A DNA stretch of 64,000 nucleotides from Pseudomonas sp. TCU-HL1 (GCF_001708505.1 NZ_CP015992.1:2108001-2172000), one strand, 5' to 3'; positions 50,888 to 60,298 are shown, counted from the first letter of the stretch. A program made the numbers and translations. The notes: a model not told the origin generated them from the sequence alone.

Positions 50888-51862
50888 ATGCAAATCGCCC
50901 TGGCCCCCATGGAGGGGCTGGTCGACGAGATCCTCCGCGATGTGCTGACCCGCGTCGGCGGCATCGACTGGTGCGTCACCGAATTCATCCGGGTCTGCGA
51001 CCGACTCCTGGCAGCCAGCACGTTCGAAAAGCTGGCTCCCGAACTCGCCGACGGCGCTCGCACTCGCGCCGGCACCCCCATGCGGGTCCAGCTGTTGGGG
51101 TCCGACCCGGTGTGCCTGGGCGATAACGCTGCCTTCGCGTGCGAGCTGGGTGCGCCGGTCATCGATCTCAATTTCGGCTGCCCGGCCAAGACGGTGAACA
51201 AGTCCCGAGGCGGCGCCGTGTTGCTCAAGGAGCCCGAGTTGCTCCACGCGATCGTTCGCGAGGTTCGTCGTGCCGTGCCGGCGCAGATTCCGGTGACGGC
51301 GAAAATGCGTCTCGGCTTCGAAAACCCGGACGGCGCCCTGGATTGTGCGAGGGCGTTGGCCGAGGGCGGTGCCCAGCAGATCGTGGTGCACGCACGGACC
51401 AAGGTCGAGGGCTACAAGCCGCCGGCACATTGGGAGTGGGTGGCGCGCGTGCAGGAGGCGGTCAAGGTGCCGGTGTTCGCCAATGGCGAGGTCTGGACCC
51501 TAGATGACTGGCGCCGCTGCCGCGAAGTGAGCGGCGTGGAAGACATCATGCTTGGTCGTGGGCTGGTGTCGCGTCCGGACCTGGCTCGCCAGATTGCCGC
51601 TGCACGCGCGGGTGAGCCGGTGCGGGAAATGACCTGGGCGGAGCTGCTGCCCTTGCTCCAGGATTTCTGGCGACAGGCCCGCCGCAAACTGGCGCCACGC
51701 TATGCGCCGGGGCGCCTGAAACAGTGGCTGGGCATGCTCACCCGCAGCTATCCCGAGGCGGTGGCGCTGTTCACCGACGTGCGGCGGGAAAACGACTGTA
51801 CCCGGATCGATGCGCTGCTCGGGGTGCCGGACCTGGCGCAGGAGTGGGCCGAGGCCGTTTGA
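50888..51862 (+). CDS. dusC: tRNA-dihydrouridine(16) synthase
   Basis: A 324-residue FMN enzyme that reduces uridine in the tRNA D-loop. MQIALAPMEGLVDEILRD at the N-terminus, DLNFGCPAKTVNKSRGGAVL near residue 95 (catalytic Cys), and VHARTKVEGYKPPAHWEW near 165 are signatures of the DusC branch rather than DusA or DusB. A downstream gene relic sits between it and ibpA. Confidence 0.93.
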   Translation: MQIALAPMEGLVDEILRDVLTRVGGIDWCVTEFIRVCDRLLAASTFEKLAPELADGARTRAGTPMRVQLLGSDPVCLGDNAAFACELGAPVIDLNFGCPAKTVNKSRGGAVLLKEPELLHAIVREVRRAVPAQIPVTAKMRLGFENPDGALDCARALAEGGAQQIVVHARTKVEGYKPPAHWEWVARVQEAVKVPVFANGEVWTLDDWRRCREVSGVEDIMLGRGLVSRPDLARQIAAARAGEPVREMTWAELLPLLQDFWRQARRKLAPRYAPGRLKQWLGMLTRSYPEAVALFTDVRRENDCTRIDALLGVPDLAQEWAEAV

Positions 51863-51905
51863 GCACGAAGCGTCGTCGAGCGAAGGTCAGGCAAGGCGGG
51901 CGGGG

Positions 51906-51953
51906 GGCGCCGATGCTGCGGCTGGCACCGGTGATGACCATGACCTTCCGCAT
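51906..51953 (-). pseudogene. Relic of a short-chain dehydrogenase gene (first ~16 codons only)
   Basis: On the minus strand, a GAGG ribosome site and an ATG at 51953 are followed by MRKVMVITGASRSIGA, the unmistakable start of an SDR enzyme with the TGxxx(G)IG cofactor motif. After that the frame becomes arginine/proline-rich and unlike SDR. A short-chain dehydrogenase gene is present at this place in P. aeruginosa (PA3128), so most of the gene appears deleted up to near the dusC end. Confidence 0.75.
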
Positions 51954-51969
51954 GGTTTTTCCTCGAGGG

Positions 51970-51997
51970 CTTGAAATGCAGCAGGGCGCCCCTATCT
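51970..51997 (+). promoter_or_regulatory. Sigma-32 heat-shock promoter of ibpA
   Basis: CTTGAAA (51970-51976), 12 bases, then CCCCTATCT (51989-51997) match the RpoH promoter pattern closely. Transcription would start about 60 bases before the ibpA ATG. Confidence 0.8.
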
Positions 51998-52007
51998 AGG
52001 TGACTGC

Positions 52008-52064
52008 GGGATGCCGAAGTCGGGTCCCGCACTTGAACACTTGCTGATTATTCAGGAGATCACC
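52008..52064 (+). ncRNA. ROSE-like RNA thermometer in the ibpA leader
   Basis: The leader has a first hairpin GCGGGA...TCCCGC and a second in which TTGCTGA pairs with TCAGGAG, the ribosome site. The UUGCU element opposite the Shine-Dalgarno sequence is the conserved core of ROSE thermometers, which open on heating and allow translation. Confidence 0.72.
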
Positions 52065-52511
52065 ATGAGCACTGCTTTTTCCCTCGCCCCTCTGTTCCGC
52101 CATTCCGTGGGCTTCGACCGCTTCAACGACCTGTTCGAGTCTGCCCTGCGCAATGAGGGCGGCAGCACCTATCCGCCCTACAACGTCGAGAAGCACGGTG
52201 ATGACCAATACCGCATCGTCGTTGCCGCAGCCGGCTTCCAGGAAGAAGACCTGGACCTGCAGGTCGAGCGCGGCGTGCTGACGGTCTGCGGCGGCAAGCG
52301 CGAGAAGAGCGACGAGTCCGTCACCTACCTGCATCACGGCATCGCCCAGCGTGCCTTCAAGCTGTCGTTCCGCCTGGCCGATCATATCGAGGTCAGGGCT
52401 GCCGCTCTGCAGAACGGCCTGCTGAACATCGATCTGGTGCGCATCGTGCCGGAAGAGGCCAAGGCCAAGCGCATCCCGATCAACGGACAACGTGCAGTGT
52501 TGGAAAGCTGA
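52065..52511 (+). CDS. ibpA: Small heat-shock protein Hsp20
   Basis: A 148-residue IbpA-type chaperone. The alpha-crystallin domain spans about residues 35-130 (YNVEKHGDDQYRIVVAAAGF; the LSFRLADHIEVRAAALQNGLL region; LLNIDLVR). The C-terminal I-x-I anchor is IPI (KRIPING). It holds unfolded proteins at inclusion bodies during heat stress. ATG 52065 with AGGAG upstream is the start. Regulation is by a sigma-32 promoter and a ROSE-like leader. Confidence 0.95.
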   Translation: MSTAFSLAPLFRHSVGFDRFNDLFESALRNEGGSTYPPYNVEKHGDDQYRIVVAAAGFQEEDLDLQVERGVLTVCGGKREKSDESVTYLHHGIAQRAFKLSFRLADHIEVRAAALQNGLLNIDLVRIVPEEAKAKRIPINGQRAVLES

Positions 52512-52539
52512 TCTCCACGCGACCACGCGAGCCGAGAAG

Positions 52540-52567
52540 AAGAGGGCGCCCAAGGGCGCCCTCTTTC
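52540..52567. terminator. Bidirectional terminator between ibpA and the GGDEF-EAL gene
   Basis: The perfect stem AGAGGGCGCC-CAAG-GGCGCCCTCT, followed by TTCTT, lies between the two convergent genes. Confidence 0.88.
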
Positions 52568-52577
52568 TTACCTGCTT

Positions 52578-55500
52578 TCAGGTTCGAGCTGGCCGTTGCA
52601 GGCTATGGGCCAGCAGGGCGCGGAACTCGATCAGGGGCAGCGGCTTGCTGTACAGGTAGCCCTGGTAGAGATAGCACCCTTGCTGTTCGAGGAAGTTCAA
52701 CTGCTCGATATGCTCCACGCCCTCGGCGATCATTTCCAGGCCGAGGCTGCGAGCCATGGCGACGATGGCGCGAATGATCTCCGCGTCATTGGGGTCCTGG
52801 GTGGAATCGCGGATGAAGGACTGGTCGATCTTCAGCGCATCCACCGGCAGGCGCTTCAGGTAAGTCAGGGATGAATAGCCGGTGCCGAAGTCGTCCATGG
52901 CGAAGCTTACGCCCAGTTTTTTCAGGCGACGCATCTTGCCGATGGTGTCGTCCAGATTCTGGATGACGATGCCTTCGGTAATCTCCAGTTTCAGCATGCG
53001 TGCCGGCAGGCGGCTGCGCTGCAGGCAGCGTTCGACCCGCTCGACGAAGTCGCTCTGGCGGAACTGCCGGGGGCTGATGTTGACGCACAGGCTGAAGTCC
53101 CGGGCATCGGCCAGTCCCTCCGCCACCAGCTGTTCGCAAGCGTGGCAGGCTTCATCCAGCACCCAGGCGCCTACGTCCAGGATCAGGCCGCTTTCCTCCA
53201 GCACCTGAATGAACTGGCCAGGCGACTGCGGGCCCAGGGTTGGGTGATGCCAGCGAAGCAGCACTTCGCAGCCCACCATTTTGTTGGTGCGGGCATCCAC
53301 CTGGGGCTGGAAGTGCAATTCGAACTCGCTTCGGGCAAGCGCCAGGCGCAGGTCGTTCTCCAGCCGCAGGCGCTCGCTGGCCGCTTCCTGCATGGTGCTG
53401 CGGAATATCTGGATCGCATTGCGGCCGGAGTCCTTGGCCCGATACAGGGCGATGTCGGCGCGCTTGAGCAGGTCGGCCGGGCTGGCGCCGTGATCTGGAA
53501 TGAGGGCGATGCCGATGCTCGGGGTGACCTGCAGACGGTGCCCTTCCAGCAGCATGGGCTCGGCGAGCAGCTTGCGCAGCTTGTCGGCGATTCCACGCAC
53601 CTGACGGGTGACCTCGGAGCGCTTGCCTTCGAGGCCCGTGAGCAGCACCACGAACTCATCGCCGCCGAGTCGTGCGACCGTGTCTTCCAGGCGCACGCTG
53701 GCTTCAAGGCGTGCGGTGACCATCTTCAGTACTGCGTCGCCCAGCGGGTGGCCGAGCGAATCGTTGATGTGCTTGAAGTGGTCGAGGTCGAGGAAGAGCA
53801 GGGCGCCGCGCATGCTGTGGCGTTGCAGCAGGGAAATCTGCTGCGTCAGGCGATCGGTCAGCAGGGCGCGGTTGGGAAGGTTGGTCAGCGGGTCGTGGTA
53901 GGCCAGGTGCTGGATTTGTGCCTGGGCGTCTTTCAGGGCGCTGATGTCCCGTGCGGTGAGCAGCAGGCAGGGCGTGCCATCCAGGTCAATTTGTTCCACC
54001 GAGACTTCCACCACTTTCTGGCTACCGTCACGGTGCTGGCCGAGCATTTCCAGATGATGCGCGCGGCCGTTGCGCTTGATCAGGTCGATCAGGTGCTCGC
54101 GTTCCGTCGGGTCGGCCCAGATGTTCATTTCGCTGGCGGTGCGGCCCAGCACCTCGTCGGTGCGGTAGCCGGTCAGGCGGCTGAAGCCTTCGTTGATCTC
54201 GATGTATCGGCCGGTGTCGCGCTCGGTGATGGTGATGGCGTCGGGGCTGGAGTGGAACGCCTTGGCGAACTTTTCCTGGCTGGCCTTGAGCGCCGCTTCG
54301 GCCTGTTGGCGTGCCGTGATGTCACGGAAGGTCGTGGTGATGCAAAGCTGGCGCTCGACACGGATGAAGCGGCTGGAGACCACGCAGGTCAGGAGCCGGC
54401 GATCGCGGGTCAGGAAACGTGCCTCCACGTTGTCCAGGCCCTGGTTCCGCAGCAGCTCGGCGAACAGGCGTGAGCGCTGGTCGGGGTCGGCCCAGAACTG
54501 GATGTCCGGGGCGCTGCGGCCGACGATCTGCTCCGGCTGCCAGCCGAACACTTCGCTGAAGCTCGGGTTGATCTCGATGAACAGCCCGTCGCGGATGCGC
54601 GAAACGCAAATGGGGTCGGGGCTGGCCTGGAACAGGGTGACGAACTTTTCCTCCGAGGCCGCCAGGCGTTGCTCGCGGCGGACCCGTTCGCTGATGTCCA
54701 TGAGGATGCCCGTCATCCGCTGCGGTCGGCCCCGTTCATCGCGGTAGAGCTTGGCGGTGCTTTCCAGGTAGTGGACTTCGCCATCGCTGAAGCGCGAGCG
54801 ATAGGTCACCTGGTAGTCGTTCTCTTGCCCGTCCAGCAGCGCTTGGTAAGCGCGGCGCATGCTCTGGCGGTCTTCTTCCGGTACGCAGATGAAAAAGTCG
54901 CGAAACTCGCCTTCGAACGGTTCCTTGGATAGGCCGTGAAGGGCTGAGGCCCGAGCCGAGCCGTACAGCGTGCCATTGGCGATGTGCCAGTCCCAGGTGC
55001 CCAGGTCGGCGGATTCCAGCGCCAGGTTGAGGCGTTCCTGGCTGTCTTTCAGGGCCTGCTCCTGGGCGCGCTGGCGGGTGACGTCGCGGGCCGTCAGCAC
55101 CAGGCAGATACGACCATCCAGCTCGATTTCTTCGCCGTAGAGCAGGTAGGTAGCACGGTCGCCATTACGGTGCCGCAAGTTCACCTCCAGTTCGCTGAGA
55201 TGACCGTGGCGCTGCAAGGAATCGAGCATCTCTTGGCGTTGCTGCGGGTCTTCCCAGATGCCCAGTTCCAGCGAACTCTGGCCGATGGCTTCTTCCTGGC
55301 TCCAGCCGAACTGGCGTTCGAAGCCGAGATTGATCTCCAGGAAGCGGCCGCTCGCCCGGTCGGTGATCACGACTGCGTCGGGTGTGCTGCGAAAGGCCTT
55401 GGCGTATTTCTCTTCGCTGATACGCAGGGCGTTCTCTGCCCGCTTGCGTTCGGTTGTGTCGAGGAAGGTGCTGATCAGGTAGGGCTGACCTTCCAGTTCG

Positions 55501-56258
55501 ATGTATTGGCTGGACAGCTGGCCGTCCAGGGTGTTGCCGTTGCGCGTGCGCAGTTTCACTTCCTGGTAGACCGGCGCGCGATTGCTTCGGACATTGCTGT
55601 GCAACCATTCGCGTTGGCCAAGGTCGTCCCAGATGCCCAGTTCCAGTGTCGTGCGGCCGATGGTTTCGGTCACGGGCCAGCCCAATACGTCTTCGAAATG
55701 CTGGTTGGCTTCGACAATCAGGCTGTCGGTCAGGCGGACCAGCAGCACGACGTCCGGGCTCAGGTGGAAGAGGCTGGAATAGCGCTGCTGTGAATTGAGC
55801 AGGTCCTGGGCGCGCTGCTGTTGCTGGGTGACGTCGCGCATCACGCCGATCATCCGCCGCTTGCCGTCGGTCGGGGGTTGCAGGCTGCCGCTGACTTCCA
55901 GCCAGTGGAGACTGCCGTCGGGCCAGCGGATGCGATGGCGCAAGGCGCGCTCGGACTGGCGGCCATCGAGCACTTCCTGGAACAGGCGCAGCACTTCGCC
56001 TCGATCGTCCTCGGGAATCAGCTGGATGTAGTCCACCGGCTCGCTCAGGGGGTGGTGTGGGTCGATGCCGAACAGCGCCTGCGCACCGCGGGACCAACTG
56101 ACCCGGCCGGAATCGATATCCCAGGACCAGGCGCCCAGTCGGGCACCGTTCAGCGCTGCCAGCAGGCTGGGGGCGTCCTGCCAGGATTGCTCGAAGGCGA
56201 CGGGGTCGAGGGCAGCAATATGGGGAAGCGGGGGATTCGGGTCACTGGCTTTGCGCAT
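52578..56258 (-). CDS. Six-PAS GGDEF-EAL protein (cyclic-di-GMP turnover)
   Basis: A 1226-residue soluble protein. Six PAS domains in tandem (about residues 30-150, 155-275, 280-400, 405-525, 530-650 and 655-780) precede a GGDEF domain (about 790-955) and an EAL domain (about 960-1215). The GGDEF motif is intact (ARLGGDEFVVLL near 865), with an RLED inhibitory site five residues ahead. The EAL domain reads EVLLRW, keeps DDFGTGYSSL and ALKIDQSFI, and looks competent. No membrane segment is visible, so signals are sensed in the cytoplasm. Confidence 0.93.
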   Translation of the reverse strand: MRKASDPNPPLPHIAALDPVAFEQSWQDAPSLLAALNGARLGAWSWDIDSGRVSWSRGAQALFGIDPHHPLSEPVDYIQLIPEDDRGEVLRLFQEVLDGRQSERALRHRIRWPDGSLHWLEVSGSLQPPTDGKRRMIGVMRDVTQQQQRAQDLLNSQQRYSSLFHLSPDVVLLVRLTDSLIVEANQHFEDVLGWPVTETIGRTTLELGIWDDLGQREWLHSNVRSNRAPVYQEVKLRTRNGNTLDGQLSSQYIELEGQPYLISTFLDTTERKRAENALRISEEKYAKAFRSTPDAVVITDRASGRFLEINLGFERQFGWSQEEAIGQSSLELGIWEDPQQRQEMLDSLQRHGHLSELEVNLRHRNGDRATYLLYGEEIELDGRICLVLTARDVTRQRAQEQALKDSQERLNLALESADLGTWDWHIANGTLYGSARASALHGLSKEPFEGEFRDFFICVPEEDRQSMRRAYQALLDGQENDYQVTYRSRFSDGEVHYLESTAKLYRDERGRPQRMTGILMDISERVRREQRLAASEEKFVTLFQASPDPICVSRIRDGLFIEINPSFSEVFGWQPEQIVGRSAPDIQFWADPDQRSRLFAELLRNQGLDNVEARFLTRDRRLLTCVVSSRFIRVERQLCITTTFRDITARQQAEAALKASQEKFAKAFHSSPDAITITERDTGRYIEINEGFSRLTGYRTDEVLGRTASEMNIWADPTEREHLIDLIKRNGRAHHLEMLGQHRDGSQKVVEVSVEQIDLDGTPCLLLTARDISALKDAQAQIQHLAYHDPLTNLPNRALLTDRLTQQISLLQRHSMRGALLFLDLDHFKHINDSLGHPLGDAVLKMVTARLEASVRLEDTVARLGGDEFVVLLTGLEGKRSEVTRQVRGIADKLRKLLAEPMLLEGHRLQVTPSIGIALIPDHGASPADLLKRADIALYRAKDSGRNAIQIFRSTMQEAASERLRLENDLRLALARSEFELHFQPQVDARTNKMVGCEVLLRWHHPTLGPQSPGQFIQVLEESGLILDVGAWVLDEACHACEQLVAEGLADARDFSLCVNISPRQFRQSDFVERVERCLQRSRLPARMLKLEITEGIVIQNLDDTIGKMRRLKKLGVSFAMDDFGTGYSSLTYLKRLPVDALKIDQSFIRDSTQDPNDAEIIRAIVAMARSLGLEMIAEGVEHIEQLNFLEQQGCYLYQGYLYSKPLPLIEFRALLAHSLQRPART

Positions 56259-56372
56259 GCGCGCCCCTTTTCCGGCGATAGGGCAGTTGTTCGGGTCGGT
56301 GAATCGCAGGGATACGCCTGACGGCTTCCCGACCCTGTTCTTATGTGGTGCGGCTCAACTTAGCCTTAGCCC

Positions 56373-57260
56373 TTACAGGTATGCAAGGTCGTCGCGCTGC
56401 GCATCCAGCAGCGCCATGAAGGCTTTGGCTGCGTTGGACAGGGTGCGTTCGGTGTGGAGGATGTAGCCCAGTTGGCGCGACAGTTGGATGTCCTGCAGCG
56501 GCAGGCGTACCACCGAGTCGTCGAGCATGGTGCGCGGCAGCACGCTCCAGGCGATGCCGATGGACACCATCATCTTGATGGTTTCCATGTAATTGGTGCT
56601 CATGGCGATGTTCGGTGTCAGGCCCTCGGCCTCGAACATGCGGCGGACGATGTGGTGGGTGAAAGTGTTGCCGCCGGGGAATACCGCCGGGTGCCGCGCC
56701 ACATCGGGGAGGAAGATGGTCTTGTCGCGGGCCAGCGGGTGTTCCGGCGCGGCGACGAAGTCCAGCGGGTCGTTCCACACCGGCACCGCCTGGACCGGCA
56801 GCGCGGTTTCCGGTGCCAGGGTGATCACAGCCAGCTCCACGCGGCCGTGAAGGATTTCCTCATAGGCCACTTCCGAGTCGAGGAACTGGATATCCAGCGC
56901 CACTTGTGGGTAGGCGCGGGTGAAGGCGCGCAGCAATGGGGGCAGGCGATGCAGTCCGATGTGATGGCTGGTGGCCAGGGTCAGGCGGCCGCTGATGTCG
57001 CCGGACAGATTGCTCAGTGCCCGGCGGGTGTCGTCCAGCACGTTGAGGATCTGATAGGCGCGGGGGAGCAGGGCGCGGCCGGCTTCCGTGAGGCTCACCT
57101 CACGGCCCAGGCGATCGAACAGGCGCACGCTGAGCTGCTGCTCCAGGGACGCGATGCGCTTGCTCACCGCCGGTTGAGTCAGGTGCAGGCGCTCTCCCGC
57201 TTCCGAGAAGCTGCCGGTCTCGGCGATAGCGATGAAAGCATTGAGGCTGGCCAAATCCAT
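56373..57260 (-). CDS. LysR-family regulator next to leuC
   Basis: A 295-residue protein with an N-terminal HTH (MDLASLNAFIAIAETGSFSE, then LTQPAVSKRIASLEQQL) and an effector domain (SGRLTLATSHHIGLHRLPPL). ATG 57260 is the start. It is divergent from leuC with 168 bases between, as in P. aeruginosa (PA3122-PA3121), so it probably controls the leucine genes. Confidence 0.92.
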   Translation of the reverse strand: MDLASLNAFIAIAETGSFSEAGERLHLTQPAVSKRIASLEQQLSVRLFDRLGREVSLTEAGRALLPRAYQILNVLDDTRRALSNLSGDISGRLTLATSHHIGLHRLPPLLRAFTRAYPQVALDIQFLDSEVAYEEILHGRVELAVITLAPETALPVQAVPVWNDPLDFVAAPEHPLARDKTIFLPDVARHPAVFPGGNTFTHHIVRRMFEAEGLTPNIAMSTNYMETIKMMVSIGIAWSVLPRTMLDDSVVRLPLQDIQLSRQLGYILHTERTLSNAAKAFMALLDAQRDDLAYL

Positions 57261-57428
57261 ACATGGACTCCGTGGTTGCTGGACCCGTAGGCTTCGCATT
57301 CCTGGATGGAATGCTTTAAATAAAAAATATGAATTTGAGTTATTTGATGCAAGCCCCTACGATCGACCTCACAAGCAAAAGGGGCTTTCGATCCCTGCGT
57401 ACAGAAACAAGCTGATGAGGACCTGACG

Positions 57429-58853
57429 ATGGCCGGCAAGACGCTCTACGACAAGCTCTGGGATGCTCATGAGGTGAAGCGCCGCGACGATGGTTCGTCG
57501 CTGATCTACATCGATCGTCACATCCTTCACGAAGTGACCTCGCCGCAGGCCTTCGAAGGGCTGCGCCTCGCCGGTCGCAAGCCTTGGCGCATCGATGCCA
57601 ACATCGCCACCCCGGACCACAACGTGCCGACCACCCGTGCCGAGCGCCAGGGCGGCCTCGAAGCCATCGCCGATGAAGTGTCGCGCATCCAGGTCAAGAC
57701 CCTGGACGAGAACTGCGATGACTTCGGCATCCTCGAGTTCAAGATGAACGACGTCCGCCAGGGCATCGTCCACGTGGTGGGCCCGGAGCAAGGCGCCACC
57801 CTGCCTGGCATGACCGTGGTCTGCGGCGACTCCCACACCTCCACCCATGGTGCGTTCGGCGCACTGGCCCACGGCATCGGTACCTCCGAAGTCGAGCACG
57901 TGCTGGCGACCCAGTGCCTGGTGGCGAAGAAGATGAAGAACATGCAGGTGCGCGTTGAAGGCAAGCTGCCCGCTGGCGTCACCGCCAAGGACATCGTGCT
58001 CGCCGTGATCGGCAAGATCGGCACCGCGGGTGGCAATGGCCACGCCCTGGAGTTTGCCGGCAGCGCCATTCGCGACCTGTCCGTCGAAGGCCGCATGACC
58101 ATCTGCAACATGTCCATCGAAGCCGGTGCCCGCGTCGGCCTGGTGGCGGTGGACGAAAAAACCATCGCTTACGTCGAAGGCCGACCGTTCGCGCCGAAGG
58201 GCGCCAATTGGGACAAGGCCATAGCCGCCTGGCGTGAGCTGGTGTCCGATGCCGATGCCCACTTCGATACCGTGGTCGAGCTGCGTGCCGAAGAGATCAT
58301 CCCGCAGGTCAGCTGGGGCACTTCGCCCGAGATGGTGCTGCCGGTCGATCAGCGCGTGCCGGACCCGGCCGTCGAAGTCGACCCGGTCAAGCGCGGTTCC
58401 ATCGAGCGCGCACTCAAATACATGGGCCTCGTCGCCAACCAGGCGATCACCGATATCCAGCTGGACCGCGTATTCATCGGTTCCTGCACCAACTCGCGTA
58501 TCGAAGACCTGCGTGCCGCCGCCGAAGTTGCCAAGGGGCGCAAGGTCGCTGCCACCATCAAGCAAGCGCTGGTGGTGCCGGGTTCCGGCCTGGTCAAGCA
58601 GCAGGCTGAACAGGAAGGCCTGGACAAGATCTTCATCGAGGCGGGTTTCGAATGGCGCGAGCCGGGTTGCTCCATGTGCCTGGCCATGAACCCTGACCGC
58701 CTGGAGAGCGGCGAGCATTGCGCGTCCACCTCCAACCGCAACTTCGAGGGGCGTCAGGGTGCGGGTGGTCGTACTCACCTGGTCAGCCCGGCCATGGCTG
58801 CCGCTGCTGCGGTGACCGGCCGTTTCGTCGATGTTCGCGAGTTGATCAAGTAA
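57429..58853 (+). CDS. leuC: 3-isopropylmalate dehydratase large subunit
   Basis: A 474-residue aconitase-family protein. It forms an enzyme with LeuD that isomerises 2- to 3-isopropylmalate in leucine synthesis. The [4Fe-4S] ligands are in GSCTNSR (near residue 352) and CSMCLAMNPD (near 414-417). GDSHTSTHGAFGA is the substrate-site segment. leuD follows after 15 bases. Confidence 0.98.
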   Translation: MAGKTLYDKLWDAHEVKRRDDGSSLIYIDRHILHEVTSPQAFEGLRLAGRKPWRIDANIATPDHNVPTTRAERQGGLEAIADEVSRIQVKTLDENCDDFGILEFKMNDVRQGIVHVVGPEQGATLPGMTVVCGDSHTSTHGAFGALAHGIGTSEVEHVLATQCLVAKKMKNMQVRVEGKLPAGVTAKDIVLAVIGKIGTAGGNGHALEFAGSAIRDLSVEGRMTICNMSIEAGARVGLVAVDEKTIAYVEGRPFAPKGANWDKAIAAWRELVSDADAHFDTVVELRAEEIIPQVSWGTSPEMVLPVDQRVPDPAVEVDPVKRGSIERALKYMGLVANQAITDIQLDRVFIGSCTNSRIEDLRAAAEVAKGRKVAATIKQALVVPGSGLVKQQAEQEGLDKIFIEAGFEWREPGCSMCLAMNPDRLESGEHCASTSNRNFEGRQGAGGRTHLVSPAMAAAAAVTGRFVDVRELIK

Positions 58854-58868
58854 GGAAGGAGAGTCGAG

Positions 58869-59513
58869 ATGAAAGCCTTTACCCAACACACCGGTCTCGT
58901 CGCTCCGCTGGATCGCGCCAACGTCGATACCGACCAGATCATTCCGAAGCAGTTCCTCAAGTCGATCAAACGTACCGGCTTCGGCCCCAACCTGTTCGAC
59001 GAGTGGCGCTACCTGGACGTCGGCCAGCCGAACCAGGACAACTCCCAGCGTCCGGTGAACAAGGACTTCGTGCTGAACTTCCCGCGCTACGAGGGCGCCA
59101 GCGTGCTCCTGGCCCGTGAGAACTTCGGCTGTGGCTCCTCTCGTGAGCACGCGCCGTGGGCCCTGGACGAATATGGCTTCCGCGCCATCATCGCGCCGAG
59201 CTACGCCGACATCTTCTTCAACAACAGCTTCAAGAACGGCCTGTTGCCGATCATCCTGAAGGACGAGGAAGTCGACGAACTCTTCCAGCAGTGCGAAGCC
59301 AGCGAGGGCTACCAACTGACCGTCGATCTGGCGGCGCAGACCGTGACCCGTCCCGACGGCAAGCAATACAGCTTCGAAGTCGACGCTTTCCGCAAACACT
59401 GCCTGCTCAACGGTCTCGACGATATCGGCCTGACCCTGCAGGACGCGGAGGCGATCAGGTCCTTTGAAGACAAGTACCGTCAGGGCAGTCCCTGGCTGTT
59501 CCGCGACGCCTGA
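58869..59513 (+). CDS. leuD: 3-isopropylmalate dehydratase small subunit
   Basis: A 214-residue swivel domain partner of LeuC. Signatures are RANVDTDQIIPKQFLK (residues 16-31) and ENFGCGSSREHAPWAL near residue 87. GAGAG-like ribosome site precedes the ATG at 58869. Confidence 0.98.
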   Translation: MKAFTQHTGLVAPLDRANVDTDQIIPKQFLKSIKRTGFGPNLFDEWRYLDVGQPNQDNSQRPVNKDFVLNFPRYEGASVLLARENFGCGSSREHAPWALDEYGFRAIIAPSYADIFFNNSFKNGLLPIILKDEEVDELFQQCEASEGYQLTVDLAAQTVTRPDGKQYSFEVDAFRKHCLLNGLDDIGLTLQDAEAIRSFEDKYRQGSPWLFRDA

Positions 59514-59533
59514 ACCGCACGCCGGAGGATGAC

Positions 59534-60298
59534 GTGAGCGAAAAAAACCATGAGCAGGTGGTCCAGCGCCAGTTCGGCGAGCAGGCCAGTGCCTACCTGA
59601 ACAGCGCTGTGCATGCCCAGGGAAGCGAGTTCGCGCTGCTGCAGGCCGAAGTGGCGGGGCGCGACGATGCCCGCGTCCTCGATCTCGGTTGTGGTGCCGG
59701 CCACGTAGCTTTCCAGGTCGCCCCGCTGGTGGGCGAGGTGGTGGCTTACGACCTTTCCGGGCATATGCTCGATGTCGTGGCGAGCGCGGCTGCCGAACGT
59801 GGCCTCGGCAATGTGTTCACTCAGCAAGGCGCAGCGGAGTCGCTGCCTTTTGCTGACGCCAGCTTCGACTTCGTCTTCAGCCGCTATTCGGCACACCACT
59901 GGAGCGATCTGGGTGTCGCCCTGCGCGAAGTGCGCCGGGTCCTCAAGCCGGGCGGTGTAGCGGCCTTCATTGACGTCGCTTCGCCGGGGCGTCCTTTGCT
60001 GGATACCCATCTGCAGGCGGTGGAAGTGCTGCGCGACACCAGCCATGTGCGCAACTATTCGCCTGCCGAGTGGCTGCGCCAGATGGCCGAGGCGGGGTTG
60101 CAAACCCGCAGCCATACGCGCCAGCGGCTGCGCCTGGAGTTCTCCTCGTGGATCGAGCGCATGCGCACCCCCTCGGTGTTTCGCGACGCGATCCTGGCCC
60201 TGCAGAACGCTGTGGGCGAAGAGGTTAGAGCGTATTTCGAGATTGACGCGGACGGCTCCTTCAGCACTGATGTCCTGGTGCTCTGGGCCGAACGCTAG
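59534..60298 (+). CDS. Class I SAM-dependent methyltransferase
   Basis: A 254-residue UbiE/COQ5-like methyltransferase. Motif I is VLDLGCGAGHVAF (residues 48-60), followed by YDLSGHML and the post-I region FDFVFSRYSAHHW. The substrate is unknown. It starts with GTG and lies between leuD and leuB, as in P. aeruginosa (PA3119), so it is probably co-transcribed with the leucine genes. Confidence 0.88.
   Translation: MSEKNHEQVVQRQFGEQASAYLNSAVHAQGSEFALLQAEVAGRDDARVLDLGCGAGHVAFQVAPLVGEVVAYDLSGHMLDVVASAAAERGLGNVFTQQGAAESLPFADASFDFVFSRYSAHHWSDLGVALREVRRVLKPGGVAAFIDVASPGRPLLDTHLQAVEVLRDTSHVRNYSPAEWLRQMAEAGLQTRSHTRQRLRLEFSSWIERMRTPSVFRDAILALQNAVGEEVRAYFEIDADGSFSTDVLVLWAER

Noticed and set aside
53142..54473. 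Plus-strand frame of 443 codons over the GGDEF-EAL gene
   Set aside because: Antisense to intact GGDEF and PAS domains; no ribosome site or family match.
57369..59399. Open frame of about 676 codons on the minus strand over leuC and leuD
   Set aside because: Antisense shadow of leuC and leuD with no protein-family likeness.
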